Under the pieces are notes generated by a model that ran no database searches, had not been told where the DNA came from, and worked only from the letters and a program-made list of their open reading frames with translations. From Paracoccus sp. SCSIO 75233 (GTDB lineage: Bacteria > Pseudomonadota > Alphaproteobacteria > Rhodobacterales > Rhodobacteraceae): 64,000 bases of DNA. Shown here one piece after another: positions 19,505 through 28,239 of the stretch (positions are counted from its first letter, which is position 1; each line of letters begins with the position of its first letter). The stretch covers positions 2,853,501-2,917,500 of the forward strand of contig NZ_CP115757.1 in NCBI RefSeq assembly GCF_027912675.1, read 5' to 3'. A program made the position numbers and the translations under genes.

Positions 19505-19651
19505 TCACTCCTGCTCGCGCAGCTTTTGCAGCAGCTCTAAAAACTTGTCGGGGATGTCTTGTTCGCTGTCCTGCTCATAGACACGCTTCAGATTTTCATC
19601 AATCTGCTTGTGCATCTCTGCCTTTTTGCGCTCATCCCGCTTACTGGTCAT
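19505..19651 (-). CDS. nepR: NepR anti-sigma factor of the general stress response
   Basis: A 48-residue protein with the NepR core: a helix IDENLKRVYEQ, then an acidic turn and IPDKFLELLQKL, the two helices that bind EcfG or PhyR. I start at the internal ATG at 19651 (MTSKRDERKK). The longer frame up to 19774 would run through the divergent promoter into the phyR start, and its first 41 residues do not look like NepR. An AGGA motif lies 12-15 bases upstream, a rather long spacing. It is first in the nepR-ecfG-kinase operon. Confidence 0.9.
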   Translation of the reverse strand: MTSKRDERKKAEMHKQIDENLKRVYEQDSEQDIPDKFLELLQKLREQE

Positions 19652-19690
19652 GTTTTTATTAATCCTGAAAATCTTGTGCGCACGCCGTTC

Positions 19691-19715
19691 AACCGATAGA
19701 TCAATAACAGGTTCC
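19691..19715 (-). promoter_or_regulatory. Candidate EcfG promoter of nepR-ecfG
   Basis: On the minus strand GGAAC at 19715-19711 is followed by a 16 bp spacer and GGTT at 19694-19691, one mismatch from the EcfG consensus GGAAC-N16/17-CGTT. It lies about 40-64 bp ahead of the nepR ATG, which fits autoregulation of the stress operon, a known property of these systems. No similar plus-strand match was seen for phyR. Confidence 0.5.
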
Positions 19716-19745
19716 ATCCGGGACTGCGATGTTTTTGAGGTTTGT

Positions 19746-20549
19746 ATGTCAGTTTCCGATCTTGCAAATTCCATCGGGCGCGAACTTCCTTTTTTGCGCC
19801 GCTATGCGCGCGCGCTGACCGGCAGTCAGACCGCCGGCGACAATTATGCCGCCGCGACGCTGGAGGCTGTCCTTGCCGACCGCAGTGTCATGGATGGGCT
19901 GGAAACACGGGTCGCTCTGTTTCGCGCCTTTCACGCAATCTGGAACTCCAGCGGCCAGCCGGTCGTGGACGCAGATGGCGGCTTGCGGGCGCAGCGGGCG
20001 CAGGCACATCTGTCGCGCCTGACACCGAATTCACGCGAAGCCTTACTGCTTTCGTCGATCGAGGGGCTGCGCAGCGACGAAATCGCGCAGGTCATGCAGG
20101 TCACCCCGGACGAGGCCGCAAATCTTGTCAGCGTCGCCCTTGAGGAGATGGCGAACACGATCCGCGGCAACGTGATGATCATCGAGGATGAAACCATCAT
20201 CGCGATGGACCTGAAGGGGATCGTTCAGGCGCTTGGCCATGAGGTCACCGGCATCGCCCGGACCCACACGGCCGCGATCCAGCTTGCAGGGGAAAGCCGC
20301 CCCGACCTGATCCTGGCGGATATTCAGCTTGCCGACGGATCGTCCGGGATCGACGCCGTGAACGAGCTGCTACGGTCATCGCTTGATGTGCCGGTGATCT
20401 TCGTGACCGCCTTCCCGGAACGGTTGCTGACCGGCGACCGGCCTGAACCGGCCTTCCTGATCTCGAAACCTTATACCGAGGATCAGGTCAGCTCTGCCGT
20501 CAGTCAGGCCATGTTCTTCGCCTCGACCGAAGGGCTGGAAGCAAGCTGA
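19746..20549 (+). CDS. phyR: PhyR, response regulator and anti-anti-sigma factor of the general stress response
   Basis: A 267-residue protein with the inverted PhyR layout. The N-terminal ECF-sigma-like domain (residues 1-about 135) lacks DNA-binding ability in this family and mimics EcfG. The C-terminal receiver (142-260) has acidic pocket IIEDE (146-150), phosphoacceptor Asp192 in LILADIQL and Lys241 in LISKPY. The family-specific FATGUY-like segment is visible as FVTAFPERLLTG (219-230). Phosphorylated PhyR sequesters NepR and frees EcfG. I use the ATG at 19746; an open frame to 19608 precedes it but overlaps nepR. Divergent from nepR with a 94 bp gap. Confidence 0.95.
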   Translation: MSVSDLANSIGRELPFLRRYARALTGSQTAGDNYAAATLEAVLADRSVMDGLETRVALFRAFHAIWNSSGQPVVDADGGLRAQRAQAHLSRLTPNSREALLLSSIEGLRSDEIAQVMQVTPDEAANLVSVALEEMANTIRGNVMIIEDETIIAMDLKGIVQALGHEVTGIARTHTAAIQLAGESRPDLILADIQLADGSSGIDAVNELLRSSLDVPVIFVTAFPERLLTGDRPEPAFLISKPYTEDQVSSAVSQAMFFASTEGLEAS

Positions 20550-21649
20550 GCGATCTCGGAATTTTTCTTGTCGCAACGCCGGGACTGGAGCAGCCGCTGG
20601 CGGATGAGGCACAGGCGGCAGGCTTCACCGATCCGGTCATCGTGCCGGGCGGCGTGGAAACCCGCGGAGGCTGGGCAGAGGTCTGGCGGGCCAATCTTGT
20701 CCTCAGATGCGCGACGCGGGTTCTGGTGCGGATTGCAGAATTCCGGGCCATGCATCTGGCGCAGTTGGACAAGCGGTCGCGCAAGGTCGACTGGCGGTCT
20801 GTCCTGCCCCCGGATCAGCCTGTGCGCGTGGAGGCGAGTTGCCGCAAATCGCGGATCTACCACGCCGGGGCCGCAGCACAGCGGATCGAACGCGCCATCA
20901 CGAAAGAGCTTGGTGCGCCGATATCGAAAGAGGCCGGAACCGTGGTGAAGCTGCGGATCGAGGATGATCTGGCAGTCGTCAGCCTCGACAGTTCAGGCGA
21001 GAGCCTCCACAAGCGCGGCCACAAGGAAGCCGTCGCAAAGGCACCGATGCGCGAAACGATGGCAGCTGCGTTCCTGCGCGAATGCGGCTATTCTGGTGAT
21101 GAGCCGGTTTTCGATCCGATGTGTGGATCAGGGACCTTTCCCATTGAAGCGGCGGAAATTGCTGCGGGCCTGTTTCCCGGTCGGAGCAGGGAATTCGCGT
21201 TTGAGCAGTTTGCGAGCTTCGATCCGGATATTTGGGCCAGGATGAAAGCAGATGCCGAGACCAAAACCCCGTCGCCGCGCTTCTATGGGCGGGATCGGGA
21301 TGCCGGGGCGGTTCGGATGAGCATCGCGAATGCCGAACGGGCCGGGGTCGGGGCTTTCTGCGAGTTCGCTCCGGGTCAGATCGCTGAAGCGATAGCACCG
21401 GAAGGGCCGGCCGGTCTGGTGATGATAAATCCGCCATATGGTGCGCGGATTGGAAACAAGGGACCGCTTTTCGGCCTTCATGCCAAGATGGGTGAGGTTC
21501 TGCGCGAAAGCTTTGGCGGCTGGCGGGTTGGCATTGTGACCAGCGAACCGGCTCTGGCAAAGGCGACCGGACTGAAGTTTCGCGAGCCCGGCCCGATTGT
21601 CGCTCATGGCGGGCTGAAGGTGCGGTTGTATCAGACCGGACCGCTCTGA
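20546..21649 (+). CDS. RlmL/YcbY-type 23S rRNA guanine-N2 methyltransferase, probably starting at CTG
   Basis: A class I SAM-dependent RNA methyltransferase with a THUMP-type N-terminal domain, SAM-binding FDPMCGSGTF and catalytic NPPYG (MINPPYGARIG). The closest role is methylation of a guanine in 23S rRNA (RlmL). The first ATG, GTG or TTG in frame is a GTG at 20642, but the 32 codons before it encode a conserved family N-terminus (GIFLVATPGLEQPL). Upstream the frame stays open to a stop at 20444 with no standard start. The CTG at 20546 overlaps the phyR stop as CTGA, giving 367 residues, the usual family length. If CTG is not used, the product would begin at 20642 and lose part of its fold, or an indel may be present. 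Confidence 0.8.
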   Translation: MSDLGIFLVATPGLEQPLADEAQAAGFTDPVIVPGGVETRGGWAEVWRANLVLRCATRVLVRIAEFRAMHLAQLDKRSRKVDWRSVLPPDQPVRVEASCRKSRIYHAGAAAQRIERAITKELGAPISKEAGTVVKLRIEDDLAVVSLDSSGESLHKRGHKEAVAKAPMRETMAAAFLRECGYSGDEPVFDPMCGSGTFPIEAAEIAAGLFPGRSREFAFEQFASFDPDIWARMKADAETKTPSPRFYGRDRDAGAVRMSIANAERAGVGAFCEFAPGQIAEAIAPEGPAGLVMINPPYGARIGNKGPLFGLHAKMGEVLRESFGGWRVGIVTSEPALAKATGLKFREPGPIVAHGGLKVRLYQTGPL

Positions 21650-22530
21650 GGTTGTTTTGCCTCTTCGCGCAGCGATCTTCGCGCCTCCCTTGCCGCGATG
21701 ACCCGGCGGCGGCGGCGAAGTTCGACATTGAAGACTGCGCCGAGCATGACCGAAAAAGCCGCGAGATAGAACCACATCAGAAGGGCCACAACCGCACCGA
21801 TTGAGCCATAGATGCGGTTATAGCTGTTGAAGCTGCCGAGATAGGCCGAGAACGCCAGCGAGGCGAGGCCCCATGCAATGGTCGCGACGATGGACCCCCA
21901 GGTAAATATGGCCGTTCTGGGGGTGCGGACATTCGGGCCGTAACGGTAAAGAATACCAATCCCGATCATCACGATCAGCAACATCCCCGCCCAGGGAAGC
22001 CCGGTGATCAGCCATGCCCGCAGCGGACCAAGCGAGAACATGCTGAGGATAATCGGCACCACCACAATCGTGGCCAGCCCCATGAACACCACCCCGACAA
22101 TCGCGAGTGTAAGGATATAGGCCAGCACGAAGCCGAACAGCGTGGAATGCGCCCTGACGCCGTAAGCGGCATTCAGTCCGCGAACGAGCGCATTCACCCC
22201 GGCCCGCGCCGCCACGGTGGCGATCAGGAAGGAAACGAAGGTGGTCCAGCCAAGCTGGGTTCGCCCGCCAGATACCAGCGAATCGACCTGCGCCCTGAGG
22301 ATCGCCATTGCCTCGCCGGGGACGAATTCCTCCGCGACATGGACGTAATCCTCGATCACCATTGGGTCGTACCACAGACCCCAAAGCGCAATGATCGCAG
22401 CAAGACCGGGAAACACGGCGAACATGGCATAGAAGGCCACGCCAGCCGCGATCAGACCCATATGGATCTTGTCCATCCGCTCCCCCAGAGCCATGATGAA
22501 CCGCCATATTTCCAGAAATAGCCCGATCAT
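21631..22530 (-). CDS. YihY/BrkB-family integral membrane protein
   Basis: A 299-residue protein with about six transmembrane helices and the BrkB/YihY pattern (GLIAAGVAFYAMFAVFPGLAAI, then GSIGAVVALLMWFYLAAFSVMLGAVFN near the end), followed by a basic cytoplasmic tail. Older names (RNase BN, BrkB serum resistance) are misleading; the family's function is not settled. It converges on the methyltransferase gene, with 19 bp of 3' overlap. Confidence 0.9.
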   Translation of the reverse strand: MIGLFLEIWRFIMALGERMDKIHMGLIAAGVAFYAMFAVFPGLAAIIALWGLWYDPMVIEDYVHVAEEFVPGEAMAILRAQVDSLVSGGRTQLGWTTFVSFLIATVAARAGVNALVRGLNAAYGVRAHSTLFGFVLAYILTLAIVGVVFMGLATIVVVPIILSMFSLGPLRAWLITGLPWAGMLLIVMIGIGILYRYGPNVRTPRTAIFTWGSIVATIAWGLASLAFSAYLGSFNSYNRIYGSIGAVVALLMWFYLAAFSVMLGAVFNVELRRRRRVIAAREARRSLREEAKQPQSGPV

Positions 22531-22585
22531 GCGCCCCGCCCGTTGATACGCGTAGTTTCAGCGGAACGGGGTCTGGTTTCAACCG

Positions 22586-23302
22586 TCAGTGTTTTGTGAC
22601 GTAGCGAAGCCAGATCGGATTATCGCCCAGAGTCGTAATGAATTTCTCATGCGCCTCAACCTCCTCCGGGCTCAGGCGGGACGGCAGAGGCGTCGGGCGG
22701 GCCATCTTCGCGGCCGGCGTCTGGCTTTGCGTGCTGCTGCTGTTCTGAGGTTTGGCCTTGCTTGGCGCATCAAGCACAAGGTCGGGCTGACGGCCGCCGA
22801 TCAGTTCCAGATAAACCTCAGCCAGAATTTCGCTGTCCAGCAGCGCCCCGTGAAGCGTCCGGGCGGAATTGTCGATGCCGAAACGCCGGCACAGCGCGTC
22901 GAGCGAGTTCTGTGCGCCGGGAAACTTTTCCCGCGCGAGCGCCAGCGTATCGAGCGCCCGCGACCAGGGCAGGGTCTTGCGACCGATCATCTTCAGCTCG
23001 GCATTGAGGAACTTCATATCGAAGCTGGCATTGTGAATGACCAGCTTGGCATCGCTGCCGATGAAATCGATAAACTCATCCGCGACCTGCGAGAAAAGCG
23101 GTTTGTCCTGCAGGAATTCGCTCGTCAGACCGTGAACTGCAACGGCATCGTCGGGCACGTCACGTTCAGGGTTGATGTATTTGTGGAACGTGTTTCCGGT
23201 TGGCAGGTGGTTCAGTAGCTCGACCGCGCCGATTTCCACCAGACGATCGCCCTGATCGGGATCGAAGCCGGTTGTTTCCGTATCCATGACGATTTCACGC
23301 AT
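22586..23302 (-). CDS. dnaQ: DNA polymerase III epsilon subunit (proofreading exonuclease)
   Basis: A 238-residue DEDD exonuclease. Exo I is [11 protein letters not shown] with metal ligands Asp7 and Glu9, Exo II is [11 protein letters not shown], and Exo III is the H-x4-D pattern in [10 protein letters not shown]. The C-terminal 60 residues form the flexible tail that binds the polymerase alpha subunit. It gives the replicase its 3'-5' proofreading. Last gene of the run aroE-coaE-dnaQ; the start overlaps coaE by 8 bp. Confidence 0.96.
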   Translation of the reverse strand: MREIVMDTETTGFDPDQGDRLVEIGAVELLNHLPTGNTFHKYINPERDVPDDAVAVHGLTSEFLQDKPLFSQVADEFIDFIGSDAKLVIHNASFDMKFLNAELKMIGRKTLPWSRALDTLALAREKFPGAQNSLDALCRRFGIDNSARTLHGALLDSEILAEVYLELIGGRQPDLVLDAPSKAKPQNSSSTQSQTPAAKMARPTPLPSRLSPEEVEAHEKFITTLGDNPIWLRYVTKH

Positions 23303-23894
23303 TCAGACGGCCCAGAATAGCGGTGCATATGTTACGGACGGCGCGCCGCGCGCCTTCCATGTCGTCGGTCGGGATAACCCAGTTGGCCCTTGCGCGTTTT
23401 TCGGCGTCGGGCATTTGACGGCTCAGGATCATGTCGAGCGCGTCCGACGTCATTCCCGGTCGCGCCAATACGCGGCTTCGCTGGGTTTCGGCGTCCGTTG
23501 AAACGACAGCGACACCGTCGACGCTGTCCTGCGCGCCGGTTTCGAAAAGCAGCGGGATATCAAGAACGATGATCCGGGCGTTGTCCTCATTTGCTTGCGA
23601 AATGAAGCGCCTGCGGTCGTCGGCGACCAGCGGGTGGACAATGGCCTCAAGCCGCGAAAGCGCGGCGGGATCTTTTGCGAGGATTGCTTTCAGCGCCTCC
23701 CTGTCGACCGCCCCATCCCGGACAGCGCCGGGAAATTCGGCACCAACCGGCTCAACCGCCGCACCGTCCCTCGCATAAAGGCGATGGACGGCAGCGTCGG
23801 CATCCCAGACCGGGTGGCCGAGATCGCCAAACATTTTTGCGGTCGTGGATTTTCCCATACCGATGGAGCCGGTGAGGCCAAGCAGAAAGCTCAC
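23295..23894 (-). CDS. coaE: Dephospho-CoA kinase
   Basis: A 199-residue P-loop kinase with Walker A GSIGMGKS at 9-16 and the family motifs [11 protein letters not shown] and [10 protein letters not shown]. It carries out the last step of coenzyme A synthesis, phosphorylating the 3'-OH of dephospho-CoA. The start is GTG at 23894, overlapping the aroE stop as GTGA, which indicates translational coupling. Confidence 0.96.
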   Translation of the reverse strand: MSFLLGLTGSIGMGKSTTAKMFGDLGHPVWDADAAVHRLYARDGAAVEPVGAEFPGAVRDGAVDREALKAILAKDPAALSRLEAIVHPLVADDRRRFISQANEDNARIIVLDIPLLFETGAQDSVDGVAVVSTDAETQRSRVLARPGMTSDALDMILSRQMPDAEKRARANWVIPTDDMEGARRAVRNICTAILGRLNA

Positions 23895-24733
23895 AACACG
23901 GCGTCCCGAAGCGCGTCATCGACCTCTGGCCGCTGGCCGAACCAACGCTCGAATCCCGGCGCTGCCTGATGGAGAAGCATGCCGAGACCATCGACGATTT
24001 CGCAGCCGCGTTGCTCTGCCTCCTTCAGGAAGTCGGTGATCAGGGGGGTGTAGACCAGATCGGTTACCAAAGCGTCCCGGTTCAACGCATCCAGCGGGAC
24101 GCGCAGCGGTGGCTTTCCGGTCATGCCCATCGAAGTCGCATTGACGACAGTGGTCGCGCCTTCAAGCATATTGCCCGCCTGCGCCCAGTCATAAACAACG
24201 ATTTTCGCGCCGAATTCTGCCTTGATCTGCTCGGCCCGCAGCTTGGTGCGGTTGCTGATCCGCAATTCCGGCACGCCCGCCTCCAGCAGGGAGGCAACAA
24301 CAGCACGCGCGGCACCACCAGCGCCGATCACGGCGGCGGCGCCGGATTCCGGATGCCAATGCGGGGCGCTTTGGGTCAGGTTGGTGACGAACCCGTAGCC
24401 ATCGGTGTTATCGGCGTGGATTTTGCCGTCGTCACGGAAGATCAATGTGTTTGCCGCGCCGATAAGCGACGCCCTGTCGGTCACGATATCGGCAATTTTC
24501 AGGACCGCTTCCTTATGTGGTATCGTCACATTCGCGCCCGCAAAGCCCATGCGCGGCAAAGCGCGAAGAACCTGTTCGAGATTCTCCGGCGCAACGGGCA
24601 GCGGGACATAGTCGCCATCGATCTGATAACGGTGCAGCCAGTGCCGATGCAGGCGCGGCGATCTGGAATGCGCGACCGGCCAGCCAAGGACGCCGGCGAG
24701 CGGTGCGTGAGGTATCCGATCATGATCAGTCAT
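23891..24733 (-). CDS. aroE: Shikimate dehydrogenase
   Basis: A 280-residue NADP-dependent shikimate dehydrogenase. The substrate site shows [10 protein letters not shown] and the catalytic Lys in [10 protein letters not shown]. The Rossmann loop is GAGGAARAV, followed by the NADP-phosphate contact [10 protein letters not shown]. It reduces 3-dehydroshikimate in the aromatic amino acid pathway. It is the first gene left of the origin candidate and opens the aroE-coaE-dnaQ run. Confidence 0.96.
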   Translation of the reverse strand: MTDHDRIPHAPLAGVLGWPVAHSRSPRLHRHWLHRYQIDGDYVPLPVAPENLEQVLRALPRMGFAGANVTIPHKEAVLKIADIVTDRASLIGAANTLIFRDDGKIHADNTDGYGFVTNLTQSAPHWHPESGAAAVIGAGGAARAVVASLLEAGVPELRISNRTKLRAEQIKAEFGAKIVVYDWAQAGNMLEGATTVVNATSMGMTGKPPLRVPLDALNRDALVTDLVYTPLITDFLKEAEQRGCEIVDGLGMLLHQAAPGFERWFGQRPEVDDALRDAVL

Positions 24734-24810
24734 GGCGCGTGGATAGCTCCTGTCGGGCAGGCTGAAAAGAACAAAAGATCGCCTGTCATCATGGTACCGC
24801 CGGGTAACTC

Positions 24811-24819
24811 TGTGGACAA
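24811..24819 (-). promoter_or_regulatory. DnaA-box-like site
   Basis: TTGTCCACA on the minus strand, one mismatch from TTATCCACA, inside the origin candidate. Confidence 0.5.
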
Positions 24820-24930
24820 TCTTGTTGATGGTAAAGTGCAGAATTTATGCGTGGGACAACTCGGGCGAACGAAACCGGAATGCCGGGTCCTTTCCACATG
24901 TTGATCGGCGGAAGGAAGCTGTCCATAGGC

Positions 24931-24939
24931 TGTGGAAAA
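24931..24939 (-). promoter_or_regulatory. DnaA-box-like site
   Basis: TTTTCCACA on the minus strand, one mismatch from consensus, immediately beside the AT-rich run that could be the unwinding element. Confidence 0.5.
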
Positions 24940-25037
24940 TGACTCACGATATATGTAAAATACTGATTTATAATGATTTTATAGGTGTGATTTGGGGCGA
25001 CCACTGTGGAACAATCTGTCGGATCGGGAGTATCCGA

Positions 25038-25046
25038 TTACCCACA
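25038..25046 (+). promoter_or_regulatory. DnaA-box-like site
   Basis: TTACCCACA on the plus strand, one mismatch from consensus, between the two AT-rich runs. Confidence 0.5.
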
Positions 25047-25101
25047 GCCCCTACAATCATCATCATCTTTATTCTCTTCTTTTATATGCTTATAGGAAGA
25101 C

Positions 25102-25548
25102 ATGATCGATTTCCTCACCCTGGCCTATCCCTGGATCAAGTCTCTGCACATCATGGCTGTGATGAGCTGGATGGCTGGGCTGTTTTATCTGCCAAGACTG
25201 TTCGTCTATCACGTTGAGCGTCGCAGAGAGGGCAACGAACCGACAGCGTCTTTCGTGATCATGGAAGAGAAGCTTTTGAGGATGATCATGAACCCGGCCA
25301 TGCTGGTGAGCTGGGCTTGCGGTGTGCTGCTGGTGATGACGCCGGGAATCGTTGTCTGGTCGATGATCTGGCCGTGGACGAAGGCTATTGCTGTGATTGC
25401 AATGACGTGGTTTCACATGTGGCTGGCGGGTCAGCGAAAGAAGCTGCTTCTGTCGGAGGGTCTGACCGGGCGGCAATATCGGATGATGAACGAAGTGCCG
25501 ACATTGCTGATGGCCATCATTGTCGTCTCGGTGGTTGTCAAATTCTGA
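25102..25548 (+). CDS. hemJ: HemJ, protoporphyrinogen IX oxidase
   Basis: A 148-residue integral membrane protein with four hydrophobic helices. The N-terminal block WIKSLHIMAVMSWMAGLFYLPR, with its conserved His, is the signature of HemJ (formerly UPF0093). It oxidises protoporphyrinogen IX to protoporphyrin IX in heme and chlorophyll synthesis. It is the first gene to the right of the origin candidate, with an AGGAAG ribosome site, and precedes rho. Confidence 0.93.
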   Translation: MIDFLTLAYPWIKSLHIMAVMSWMAGLFYLPRLFVYHVERRREGNEPTASFVIMEEKLLRMIMNPAMLVSWACGVLLVMTPGIVVWSMIWPWTKAIAVIAMTWFHMWLAGQRKKLLLSEGLTGRQYRMMNEVPTLLMAIIVVSVVVKF

Positions 25549-25565
25549 CGTTTCGGCCTGTGTGG

Positions 25566-25594
25566 TTGACTCGTGGTGGTGGATAACCTATCTG
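25566..25594 (+). promoter_or_regulatory. Candidate rho promoter with an embedded DnaA-box-like 9-mer
   Basis: TTGACT at 25566-25571 and TATCTG at 25589-25594, 17 bp apart, resemble a sigma-70 promoter. Minus-strand TTATCCACC at 25578-25586 (8 of 9 match to a DnaA box) fills the spacer. A GC-rich hairpin (CCCC at 25606-25609 with GGGG at 25621-25624) follows in the leader. Confidence 0.3.
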
Positions 25595-25682
25595 GCTGGT
25601 AATTGCCCCGCCGTCCGGCAGGGGTGTCCTCCTTATTATATGAAGATGTCGCGGCCTGGTGTTCGCGATTATTGGTGATGCC

Positions 25683-26954
25683 ATGAGCGATGAACGTCTG
25701 AACCTGTCCGATCTGAAGGCGAAGAGCCCGAAAGATCTCCTCGCGATGGCGGAGGAGTGGGAAATCGAGAATGCCTCGACCATGCGCAAGGGCGAGATGA
25801 TGTTCTCGATCCTTAAAGAGCACGCGGATGATGGTTTCGAGATCGGCGGCGATGGTGTTCTTGAGGTGGTGCAGGACGGTTTTGGGTTCCTGCGGTCCAC
25901 GGAAGCGAATTATCTGCCCGGCCCGGACGATATCTATGTCAGCCCCGAGATGATCCGGCAGCACTCGCTGCGGACTGGTGATACTGTCGAGGGCGTGATT
26001 CGTGCGCCGGGTGAGAACGAGCGTTATTTCGCCCTGACAAAGGTCGAAATGATCAATTTCGGCGATCCGGAAAAAGCGCGTCACAAGGTTGCATTCGACA
26101 ACCTGACGCCGCTTTATCCGAATGAGCGGCTGAATATGGAGATCGAAGACCCGACGATAAAGGATCGCTCAGCCCGGATCATCGACCTTGTCGCGCCGAT
26201 CGGGAAGGGTCAGCGTTCGCTGATCGTGGCACCGCCGCGGACAGGTAAGACCGTCCTGTTGCAGAATATCGCGCATTCTATCGAGCGTAATCATCCGGAA
26301 TGCTATCTGATCGTTCTTCTGATCGACGAACGCCCGGAAGAGGTGACTGATATGCAGCGTTCGGTGAAGGGCGAGGTTGTCAGCTCGACCTTCGACGAAC
26401 CGGCGAGCCGTCACGTCGCCGTGTCGGAAATGGTGATCGAAAAGGCGAAACGTCTGGTCGAACATAAGCGCGATGTGGTGATTCTGCTCGACTCGATTAC
26501 CCGGCTTGGTCGGGCGTTTAACACTGTGGTGCCGTCCTCAGGCAAGGTGCTGACTGGTGGTGTTGACGCGAACGCATTGCAGCGCCCGAAGCGGTTCTTC
26601 GGTGCGGCGCGGAATATCGAGGAAGGTGGCTCACTGACGATTATCGCGACGGCGCTGATCGATACCGGCTCGCGGATGGACGAAGTGATCTTTGAAGAAT
26701 TCAAGGGCACGGGCAACAGTGAGATTGTTCTGGATCGCAAGGTTGCCGATAAGCGCGTCTTCCCGGCGATGGATATCCTTAAATCGGGTACGCGGAAGGA
26801 AGAGCTTCTGGTCGATGCGAAGGATCTTCAGAAGACTTATCTGCTGCGGCGTATCCTCAATCCGATGGGAACGACCGATGCGATTGAATTCCTGATCTCA
26901 AAACTGAAACAGACGAAGAATAACGGGGAATTCTTCGACTCGATGAACGCGTGA
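25683..26954 (+). CDS. rho: Transcription termination factor Rho
   Basis: A 423-residue hexameric RNA-dependent ATPase. The N-terminal helical part is followed by a cold-shock-like RNA-binding domain (about 57-125, with DGFGFLRS), Walker A APPRTGKT at 183-190, and the Q/R-loop regions ([31 protein letters not shown]). The start is the ATG at 25683 ([14 protein letters not shown]), the normal N-terminus; an upstream in-frame GTG at 25659 would add eight residues. It ends untranslated or pervasive transcription. Next comes mnmE with a 6 bp gap. Confidence 0.96.
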   Translation: MSDERLNLSDLKAKSPKDLLAMAEEWEIENASTMRKGEMMFSILKEHADDGFEIGGDGVLEVVQDGFGFLRSTEANYLPGPDDIYVSPEMIRQHSLRTGDTVEGVIRAPGENERYFALTKVEMINFGDPEKARHKVAFDNLTPLYPNERLNMEIEDPTIKDRSARIIDLVAPIGKGQRSLIVAPPRTGKTVLLQNIAHSIERNHPECYLIVLLIDERPEEVTDMQRSVKGEVVSSTFDEPASRHVAVSEMVIEKAKRLVEHKRDVVILLDSITRLGRAFNTVVPSSGKVLTGGVDANALQRPKRFFGAARNIEEGGSLTIIATALIDTGSRMDEVIFEEFKGTGNSEIVLDRKVADKRVFPAMDILKSGTRKEELLVDAKDLQKTYLLRRILNPMGTTDAIEFLISKLKQTKNNGEFFDSMNA

Positions 26955-26960
26955 TGGGTT

Positions 26961-28220
26961 TTGGGCACGATTTTCGCAGAAGCGACGCCGCCCGGGCGGG
27001 GCGGTGTGTCGATTATCCGGCTAAGCGGCGCTGAAGCGCGGCAGGTCGGTGAATCGCTATGCGGAAATCTTCCTGAGGCGCGGCACTGTTATTTTCGCTT
27101 GATCAGGGATGGCGATGATCTGATCGATCAGGCGCTGGTGTTTCGGTTTGATGCCGGATCGAGCTTTACCGGCGAAGAGAGTTTTGAATTCCAGCTACAC
27201 GGTGCGCCGGTGGTGGCACGTCGGCTTGAGGCGGCGCTGATATCCCGCGGCTTGCGAAGGGCAGAGCCGGGTGAGTTCACCATGCGGGCGTTCATGTCTG
27301 GGCGCATGGATCTGGCCGAAGTCGAGGGTTTGTCGGATTTGCTGGCAGCCGAAACCGAAGCGCAACGGAAGCTGGCGGCTGAAACGAGTTCAGGGGCGCT
27401 TGGCAAGCTGGCGGAATCGTGGCGGTCGGATTTGCTGAATGCCGGGGCGTTGCTTACGGCGTCTATTGACTTTGCGGACGAAGAAATTCCCGATGACGTG
27501 GCGAGAGATGTGGGGCAACTGATCTCATCGGTGCGCGAGTCCATCGCGACTCAGTTGGCGGGTTTTCCTGCAAGCGCGCGGTTGCGGGAAGGTTTTGAGG
27601 TTGCCTTGGTTGGAGCGCCGAATGCGGGGAAGTCATCCTTGCTGAATGCTTTTGCGCGTCGGGATATTGCGATTGTGACGGCTCAGCCGGGGACGACTCG
27701 CGATGTCGTGGAATTTTCGGCGGATTTACGGGGTCTGCCGGTGCGGTTCCTTGATACGGCGGGAATGCGGCAAACATCTGATGATATTGAGAAAATAGGG
27801 GTGGAACGCGCGCGGAAGAGGGCCGAAGAGGCTGATCTTCGGCTTTTTGTCGGCGAAATTCCGGAGGATGCGTCGGATTTGATTCGGGACGGGGATATGT
27901 TCGTGCGGTCAAAGGCGGATCTGACGGGTGAGGCTGGTGCTGTGTCCAGCGTCACTGGTATAGGGATTGAAGAACTATTGGATCGGATTTTCGATGTTCT
28001 TCAGGAGCGGGTGGCGGGTGCAGGGCTGGCCAGTCATGAGCGTCAGGCGGAAGCCTTGGCGCGTGCAGCCGCTGCTCTGAAGATCGATCCGGATGCGGAG
28101 CCGGAATTTCTGGTCGAAGCGCTGCGCGAGGCCGGACAATATTTGCAGCGCTTGGTTGGAAAAATCGACGCAGAGGACTATTTTGATCAGGTCTTCAGTT
28201 CGTTCTGTGTCGGAAAATAG
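26961..28220 (+). CDS. mnmE: tRNA modification GTPase MnmE (TrmE)
   Basis: A 419-residue protein with the N-terminal tetrahydrofolate-binding domain ([13 protein letters not shown]), a central helical domain, an inserted Ras-like GTPase with G1 GAPNAGKS at 218-225 and G3 DTAG (FLDTAGMR), and the C-terminal catalytic Cys motif FCVGK. With MnmG it makes the 5-carboxymethylaminomethyl group on wobble uridine. The start is TTG at 26961; the frame has a stop at 26952, so no other start exists. It is about 30 residues shorter than E. coli MnmE, with a shortened G-domain. Its last codons lie against the parS site at 28224. Confidence 0.95.
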   Translation: MGTIFAEATPPGRGGVSIIRLSGAEARQVGESLCGNLPEARHCYFRLIRDGDDLIDQALVFRFDAGSSFTGEESFEFQLHGAPVVARRLEAALISRGLRRAEPGEFTMRAFMSGRMDLAEVEGLSDLLAAETEAQRKLAAETSSGALGKLAESWRSDLLNAGALLTASIDFADEEIPDDVARDVGQLISSVRESIATQLAGFPASARLREGFEVALVGAPNAGKSSLLNAFARRDIAIVTAQPGTTRDVVEFSADLRGLPVRFLDTAGMRQTSDDIEKIGVERARKRAEEADLRLFVGEIPEDASDLIRDGDMFVRSKADLTGEAGAVSSVTGIGIEELLDRIFDVLQERVAGAGLASHERQAEALARAAAALKIDPDAEPEFLVEALREAGQYLQRLVGKIDAEDYFDQVFSSFCVGK

Positions 28221-28223
28221 GAC

Positions 28224-28239
28224 CGTTTCACGTGAAACA
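28224..28239. promoter_or_regulatory. parS: parS centromere site (15 of 16 match)
   Basis: CGTTTCACGTGAAACA, one mismatch at the first base from the canonical 16 bp palindrome TGTTTCACGTGAAACA. It spans the mnmE-mnmG junction and contains the mnmG GTG start. It should bind ParB, encoded 3.2 kb downstream. Confidence 0.9.

Larger units (their letters stand above)
24734..25101. other. Candidate chromosomal origin of replication (oriC)
   Basis: A 368 bp gene-free stretch between divergent aroE and hemJ. It holds DnaA-box-like 9-mers (consensus TTATCCACA): minus-strand TTGTCCACA at 24811-24819, minus TTTTCCACA at 24931-24939 and plus TTACCCACA at 25038-25046, each with one mismatch. Weaker ones are CTTTCCACA at 24890-24898 and minus TGTTCCACA at 25005-25013. 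Between boxes lies an AT-rich run (about 24936-24993) with three TGATTT repeats at 24964, 24974 and 24988, and a second AT-rich run covers about 25053-25097. Genes on both sides point away from it, and hemJ-rho-mnmE-mnmG-rsmG-parAB with parS sites lie 0.1-7 kb to the right, the usual origin neighbourhood. No computed skew supports this. Confidence 0.7.
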
